NCBI RefSeq assembly: GCF_018687715.1
Contig: NC_056758.1
Coordinates: forward strand, 27,034,967-27,098,966
From: Carya illinoinensis
Taxonomy: Eukaryota; Streptophyta; Magnoliopsida; Fagales; Juglandaceae
Length of the DNA: 64,000 nt
Reading direction: 5' to 3'
Under the pieces are notes generated by a model. It was given only the letters and a program-made list of their open reading frames with translations. It had not been told where the DNA came from and did no database searches. How positions within the stretch are numbered: position 1 is the first letter of the stretch; each line of letters begins with the position of its first letter. Positions 58,020 to 64,000 of this stretch are shown here, in pieces. A program made the position numbers and the translations under genes.

Positions 58020-60763
58020 AAAAAAAAAGAAAGGGAAAAGCCTTTTAGATTTGAGGATATGTGGCTTGGGGAGAAGGGATATGTGGCACCAATCTTTTTC
58101 CAGAGATATTGGCAGACCATTGGCAAGGTTGTTTCAGCAGCGGTTCTTAAAGCACTTAACTCAGGTGAGTTTCCTCAGAAAATAAATCATACTTTTATCA
58201 CCTTAGTGCCTAAGAAAAAAAAACACCGCTAAAAGTGACTGACTATAGACTAATCAGTTTGTGTAATATCATTTATAAACTCATCTCAAGACTGATTGTA
58301 TATTGATTGAAAGTGGTTCTACCACATGTGATTTCTGAGTCCCAAAGTGCATTTTTTCCTGATAGACTTATTTATGATAATGTGTTAATTTCCTATGAGC
58401 TAATTCATTATTTGAGGGATAAGAGGAATGGGAAGAAAGGTTTCATGTCTTTAAAACTAGACATGAGTAAAGCATATAACAGGGTAGAGTGGGACTTCAT
58501 TGAGAATGTGATGGTAAAAATGGGATTTGAGAGTATGGTTTAGTTGATCATACCATGTATCCAGTTTGCATCATTTTCTGCATTGATTAATGGTGAACCC
58601 AAGGGCCATATTCTTCCCACTCGAGAATTGAGATAGGATGACCCCTTATCCCTATATTTATTTCTTCTGTGTATTGAGGGTCTCATTGGACTCTTGAAAA
58701 AAAATCTAAAATGTCAAAAGCCATACTAGGGATACAAGTATGCAGGGGTGCTCCTAGAATCAACTACTTACTCTTTGCATATGACGTCATCTTCTATAAA
58801 GCTGCACCAGAAACAAATAGAAGAGTACAAGCTATGCTACAATAGTATGAGATGGCTTCAAGTTAACAGATTAATAAGGAAAAAACTGCAATAGTTTTTA
58901 GCAGAAATGTACCTGAAGGGAACTAGCAAGAGATCTTATCTCTGTGGGGTGTAAGTCAGGCACAACAGTATGAAAAGTATCTTGGCCTTTCACCTATGAC
59001 TGGAAAGTCAAAATCTCATGCTTTTTCTAAAATTAAGCGTAGGGTTTGGATGAAACTCCAGGGCTGGAAAGAAAGACTTTTCTCTCAAAGGGGCAAGGAA
59101 GTATTAATCAAAGCAGTGGCTTTGTCCATTCTAACATATGCTATGAGCTGCTTCAAACTACCTGCTATCCTATGTACACAACTTAAATCAATGATGGCTA
59201 GCTTCTGGTGAGGGCAGAGAAAGGAAAAGAGAAAAATTCATTAGATAAGTTGGGCTAAAATGTATGATTCTAAATATAGAGGAGGGTTGGGATTCAAAGA
59301 CCTACGTGTATTTAACATGGCCATGCTTGCAAAGTAAGGATGGAGAATTCTATAAGAGAAATGTGGTTTATTGCACAAAATTTACAAGGCAAAGTACTTT
59401 CCAAAGGTACAATTTTTTTATGCTCCCCCTTGGTACAAATCTCTCTTGTGCTAGGAGAGGTATTCGGGAGGTATGCATTTATTGATTACAAGGGAGGGAG
59501 GGGGGGGGGGGGTAGATGGAGCGTTGGGAATGGTATGGATGTTAGGATTTGGAAGGACTCGTGGGTTCTTGGTTACCAAGGATTACTAAGTGACACTATT
59601 ATTGTAGAATATGTTTCTATGGAGGTAAAGGTGGGGGATCTAGTAGATGAAAATACAAAGTGGTGGGACATAAACAGAATCAAAGCTCTATTCAATCCAA
59701 AAATTAGTTGTTGAGATATTAAAAATTGCTCAAAGTCCAAGTGGTGAGGAAGATAAGTGGATATGGGAGAAAGAAAAAAGTAGCAAATTTAGTGGTAAGA
59801 GTGCTTATAGATTCTTCAAGGCCTGCGAAGATGCAAATATGGGTGAATCATCGACTGCAAATCATCATAATACTTTATGGTATACTCTATGGAAGCTGAA
59901 GATTCCCAACAAAGTAAATGTATTTGCATGAAGAGCTTGTAAGGAAGGACTACCAACCATGGAAAATTTGAGAAGGAAAAAGATCAACATGGAGGATAAA
60001 TGTGTCTTCTGTAAAGAAAAAAGTGGAGGATCTACAACATGCCCTTTTACATTGTCATAGTATTCAAGCTTTTTGGTCTAAACATTTGCCTGTGGTTCAG
60101 AACATGGATTAGTCCCTGCCATTTAGGGAAGTAGCACTGAGCATAAAGGATAATGGCATAGTTGATGAATTTACCGCGTTTGTACTGATTGCATAGGGTC
60201 TTTGGTTCAGAAGAAACAAGATATTACATGAAAAAGAGTGCATGGATCCTGCCCAAGTGGTTGATTTTGCAAGAAGGTGCCTCAAATCAGTAGACAGAAT
60301 CAGAATCCTAGGCAACAACAAAGATATCGATGGCTTTTACCTCCTGTTGGATGAATCATACAAACTGAATGTTGATGGTGCTTTGTTCTACGACTAAAAG
60401 AAAGCTGGAGTAAGGATCATTCTTAGAGATTCAAGTAGGAATGTAGTGTTGGCAGCTAGTAAAAAGGAAGTAGAAGCCCCTAATCCATTTACTATCGAAA
60501 TCCTAGCCATGTTTAGAGGATTGCAAATCTATGCAAATATGGGAATACAAAATCTCATCCTTGAGAATGATTGTCTGTTGATGATATCTGAGATTCAACA
60601 AAGTAGTGACCCTTTTGTGGCTCAGCGAGTGCTAGTGCAGGAGACTGGAAGATTAATGCAGCTGTTTCAGAATTATATTGATCAACACATCAATCGCCTT
60701 GGTAATGAGGTTGCTCACAGGCTAACTAGACATGCTTGGAATGTTGAAGATATAGAGTTGTGA
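57571..60763 (+). pseudogene. LINE ORF2: endonuclease, reverse transcriptase, zinc-binding and RNase H remnants
   Basis: Begins MKLLSWNTRGLGNPRSIRTL with FLQEKKLDAH (apurinic-type endonuclease). Near 57900-58080 the frame jumps from endonuclease across a TA run (57989-58013) to FFQRYWQTIGKVV just before reverse transcriptase, so several hundred codons are deleted. Reverse transcriptase pieces: ISESQSAFFPDRLIYDNVLI, LKLDMSKAYNRVEWDF and LLFAYDVIFY (a YADD variant, near 58770). Then GWKERLFSQRGKEVLIKAVA, a zinc-binding stretch, and RNase H from YKLNVDGALFYD (60360) to INRLGNEVAHRLTRHAW (60740). A G run near 59501-59512 and many stops confirm decay. Confidence 0.9.
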
Positions 60764-60939
60764 TGGAATGGTATTCCCTCTCATGTTTCCCAAGCTGTAT
60801 GGCTTGACAAACATTCTTTGTAATGTTCTTCTATTTTTATGAAGTTTGTTTCCCAAAAATAAAAAATAAAAAAAAAATAAAAACTTTCGACACTTTGAAT
60901 TAGTAAAAGGGTTGAATTAATCTTCTTCCCAATGCAAAT

Positions 60940-61725
60940 TAGGGTTGGGAGACAGGTCCCCGCAACCCAGTTGTCTGCCCAATCCGCTTGTCCTACCAGG
61001 GGGTGGGTTGGCAATTTGAGTGTGGGTGCATGTAGTTTCTTCACTCAGAAAAACATATACAGGCGGGGTGGTAGTACCCCACTCGGCAAGAATTTTACCT
61101 GCCCACCCATATAGTTTTAAAAAAACCTAACTATAAATTGACTAATTTTTCTCTTTCCTCTAGCCGTCCTCGACTCCTCTCCCCTCCTCTTTCCCTTCCT
61201 CTCATCTCCATTTTCCTTTAACACCTCAGTAGTCTCATGATTCACTGTCCTCTCTTCTCTCTCATTTCTCCTCTCCTCCTCTCAACCTAGATTCTCTCTT
61301 CATAGTCATGGGTCACAACCAAGCCACAATCTACAACGATATGAACATGTTCGCCACGGTGGATTTGTAAGTTGAAGACCCATGGTCACAATTGTGGTCA
61401 GTCTGTGACTTTTTTGACTCATGACTACAATCGTGGGCTTGTGGGGTTTATGAGTATAAAATTGTGCTTTTGTGCATAGATCTTCAAATATGTGCTTATT
61501 TGTGCACAAATATGGAGATTTATGAGATTTTGTTCAATTTGTTGGATTTGCTCAAACATTTTATTGAATTTGTGTAATGTATATACAATTTTGTTGGTTT
61601 TTTTATTATAAAAAAATATATTATCCTACAGTGCTAGCATCACGAGTGTCCTAGCAAGAAGATGTAGATGGTTAGAGATATGGACGGGGTGGCTATCTAC
61701 CTGTATAGGGCAGGTTGCATCCTTA
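60940..61725. mobile_element. Non-autonomous hAT-like element
   Basis: ATGCAAAT (60932-60939) and ATGCAAAC (61726-61733) form an 8-bp target duplication with one change. Ends are TAGGGTTGGGAGACAGG and ...GGTTGCATCCTTA (reverse complement TAAGGATGCAACC). It is GC-rich near both ends (CCAGGGGGTGGGTTGG; GGACGGGGTGGC), with a pyrimidine-rich block at 61150-61290. No coding capacity was recognised. Confidence 0.6.
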
Positions 61726-61733
61726 ATGCAAAC

Positions 61734-62357
61734 TACTAGACCAATAATGAGGTTCCCAACCTCCAACAATCAATATTAACAAAGCACAATTTAAAGCGTG
61801 GGGCAAGAGTATCAGCTAGCACATAGCTATAGATGTTGAAAAAGGAATTAAATTGCATCAGATTTTGAGGTTCATTCCTTATTCTGATCTAGATTATAAA
61901 ACTAGTGTGCCAATACACTCGGACATTTTTTTTTTTCGTCCTCAATGAATTAATAACAAAATCACCAGCCATTCAAAATTTGATTTAATTCATACACATT
62001 GAGACAATTATCACGTTTTCTTTGTCCCACCTTCCCTCTTAATCAAGGATAAAATCAAGAATATAAGTTTGGAGAAGCTCGATACTTTTAGGTCTAGAAT
62101 AAATAATTGACATGAATTGAAAATTTTTAGGAATTCCTTTAACAAATTGATTAAAAACTGAGCAAAAAATAAGAAAGAAAAAAAAAATCAAACTTGATTT
62201 CTTTCATAAATACAGATAATTTTACAACATCTAACATTTTCTTATATTGGAATTAAGAGTAGGGGTTGAACTATGGAAACGATCTATATAGGAATTATAA
62301 AAAAAGGTAATACAGGTAAACCATAAGCTAAGTTTCGTATTTTGTTGAATAATATAT
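61734..62357. other. AT-rich spacer between two hAT-like elements
   Basis: No gene or clear repeat seen. Includes a T run near 61927. Confidence 0.5.
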
Positions 62358-62365
62358 AGTCGCAA

Positions 62366-63067
62366 CTAGGGGTAACAATATGTGATATGATCTGTGAACC
62401 CAACGCAAACACGACATGAAATTAGCAGGCTTGTGTTTGATGTTAACAAGTTCGGGTCAAAAAGAGTTGACCCTTTAAGACAATTTATAAACGGGTCAAT
62501 ACTGGGTTAACCTGCTTAATACAAAATTAACCCATTTTGGACTAGTTTAGATTTATTTCAAAATTAAAATTTTATTATTATTAAGTTATAATATTGATAT
62601 TTCTCAATATGTTTATATTTTTATTGTATTAATTGTTGCAATTATAATTTTAGACATATGCTCATGTTTGTTATTGTGTGGTTTGTAATATTGATTATTT
62701 ATATGGTAAAATTTAAAAAATATTTATATATATTTTTTAAGATATTGTACTTATTAATAAATATAGATTTAAACTTTTATGTGAAATCATGTAATCAAGT
62801 CAAATAAGTTATGCATTTTAGTTCATTCCATTTACATGAAACAAAAGGGTTTAAATAAATCGTATTGTGTTAACATATTTCTAACTAATTATTAAAAGGA
62901 TCAAAATGGATGACACGATACTACCCATTATTTAAATGAGTTAGGTTAGAGTTTAGAAATTTGACACGTTTATCTTAACGGGTCATGTTTGGATTGACCT
63001 ATATAATTGAATGTTCATGAATTAACATGAAATGAACATGACTCGAAAACACGATTTGCCACCCCTA
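62366..63067. mobile_element. Non-autonomous hAT-like element, 702 bp
   Basis: GTCGCAAC (62358-62365) and GTTGCAAC (63068-63075) are an 8-bp target duplication with one change. The terminal inverted repeat is TAGGGGTAACAAT at the left against TAGGGGTGGCAAAT read inward from the right. The interior has GGGTCAA/TTAACCC-type motifs and AT-rich filler. No transposase. Confidence 0.82.
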
Positions 63068-63075
63068 GTTGCAAC

Positions 63076-63946
63076 GTTATATATTTAAAAGTCTTAAGTA
63101 GCACAATTGCATCCTGTATAGTCAGCTATCCCACATGAGTTTTTTTTATTAAATATGTTTTCCCTAGATAATTATAAACTTTGAAAGAGAGATAATCTAG
63201 TATAAATATTATATTCTAATTTAATTTCTTGAAATAAAACAGAAAATTAAATGTAGCTATCATAAAATTTTAAATAAGATCAAATTCTAAGACCGGTTAT
63301 TTAAGAGCATTGGTCAGTGCCTGTTATAAATTGTGGACAAGAACAAGAACAAAATTATAAAAAAAAAGAGAAATATACAAATTAGACAAAACTATAATAT
63401 ATATATGTATATATACACACTATATTTTATGGGTCAAAGCCTGGGGCTAGCCACTCTCCTTAGGATTGTTCATCAGGGCCGGATTTTACCCGGTCTAGCC
63501 AGGAACCCTGAAACCGAGTTTCCGATCATGGTTTTCTGCTCGGATCACCCTCATTCCTAAATTCGGTCCGGGTACCTGGTTTTAAACTCAGAACCCGGTT
63601 TAAAACTCGGTACCCGTGTTTCTTCAAAATAACCTAAAACCCGTACCGTGTTTCTTCAAAAGAATAAAAAAACCTAACCTAAAATGCCGCATACGTCATT
63701 CTCTATCTCACCCTCTCACACACACACACACACACTCTCTCTCTCTCTCTCTCTCTCTCACCCACACTGAAACTGTAGCCTCCTCTACCGACCGAGTTCC
63801 ATTCCATAGTCTTCAACCTTGTGCGCCAATCGAAGTCAGTTTTTTTCCTTCTCTTTTTCTCTAGGTCTTGTTTTTCATTCTGTCTTTTGATATCCACTAC
63901 TGGTAGCTGGGTCAATACTTCATATTGAATATTTGATGGATGTTTG
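63076..63946. other. Gene-free stretch with a possible hAT-like end
   Basis: AT-rich to about 63440. From 63469 the sequence CATCAGGGCCGGATTTTACC, followed by repeated ACCCGGT/GGTACCCG motifs, resembles the left end of another GGTCCG-rich hAT-like element, but no matching right end or target duplication was found. A CA run passing into a CT run lies at 63718-63760. Confidence 0.4.
63718..63760. repeat. Compound CA/CT microsatellite
   Basis: CA units (63718-63735) followed by CT units (63736-63760). Confidence 0.95.
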
Positions 63947-64000
63947 TGTGATGCCCCCAAATCCCCATGCACGGACGCGGGAAAATCGAGATGTCCGGAT
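63947..64000 (+). mobile_element. Start of a Ty3/gypsy chromovirus-type LTR, cut by the window edge
   Basis: TGTGATGCCCCCAAATCCCC followed by ATGCACGGACGCGG is a common beginning of Tekay/Del-type LTRs. Only 54 bases are visible. Confidence 0.5.

Larger units (their letters stand above)
50359..60879 (+). mobile_element. L1-type LINE with exact target duplication, broken by two later insertions
   Basis: The 19-base sequence AAAACTTTCGACACTTTGA occurs at 50340-50358 and again at 60880-60898, directly after an A-rich tail (60856-60879). These are the target-site duplications of one LINE. Subtracting the two insertions and their extra target copies leaves about 4.8 kb in the order 5' leader, ORF1, ORF2, A tail. 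ORF1 is split into 50503-50998, 53752-53798 and 56732 onward. ORF2 lacks the segment between endonuclease and reverse transcriptase and carries stops and frameshifts, so the element is dead. Confidence 0.93.

Noticed and set aside
50340..60898. Considered as two separate LINE fragments
   Set aside because: The 19-bp target duplication and the frame continuity across both insertions show one element.

Overview
The window is nuclear DNA of a flowering plant. Genes are split by AT-rich GT-AG introns, intergenic DNA is AT-rich and full of transposon remains, and every recognisable gene is a plant-type nuclear gene. The many short foldback elements with GTTTGGGTAGTG-like ends and the abundant LINE tails suggest a woody eudicot, possibly Fagales/Juglandaceae; that placement is inference and weak. 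No rRNA, tRNA or CRISPR array was seen.

Layout. 1-4.3 kb: 3' part of a decayed Ty3/gypsy retrotransposon with its 3' LTR. 8.0-10.1 kb (minus): a cystinosin (lysosomal cystine transporter) gene copy with all eight exons in register, but killed by three stop codons and two lost splice sites. 11.2-16.2 kb (plus): a five-exon gene for an unidentified 418-residue membrane protein. 18.3-20.7 kb: LINE fragments. 21.1-27.0 kb (minus): a complete 12-exon nuclear gene for mitochondrial elongation factor Tu. 28.3-30.1 kb (plus): a five-exon secreted GDSL esterase/lipase. 32.1-36.8 kb (plus): an 11-exon SP1/MULAN-type membrane RING E3 ligase. 40.4-40.9 kb (plus): an unidentified 175-residue single-exon gene.

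43.6-44.9 kb (minus): decayed exons of one gene, probably a helical-repeat protein. 45.2-45.9 kb (minus): a compact cassette with a triplicated 45-bp upstream repeat, a TATA box, a 128-residue orphan ORF and a polyadenylation signal. 48.8-49.8 kb (minus): a CYP94-type P450 cut off before its haem-binding end. 50.3-60.9 kb: one L1-type LINE with a perfect 19-bp target duplication, broken in ORF1 by a 2.7-kb solo LTR and a 2.9-kb hAT-like element; both insertions have their own target duplications, and ORF1 reads through once they are removed. 60.9-63.1 kb: two more hAT-like elements with 8-bp target duplications. The last 54 bases look like the start of another gypsy LTR.

The intact genes do not form a pathway; they are ordinary dispersed plant genes (organelle translation, organelle-membrane ubiquitination, secreted lipid/ester hydrolysis). 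The most informative signals are the layered transposon history at 50-63 kb, the cystinosin pseudogene, and the orphan cassette near 45.5 kb.
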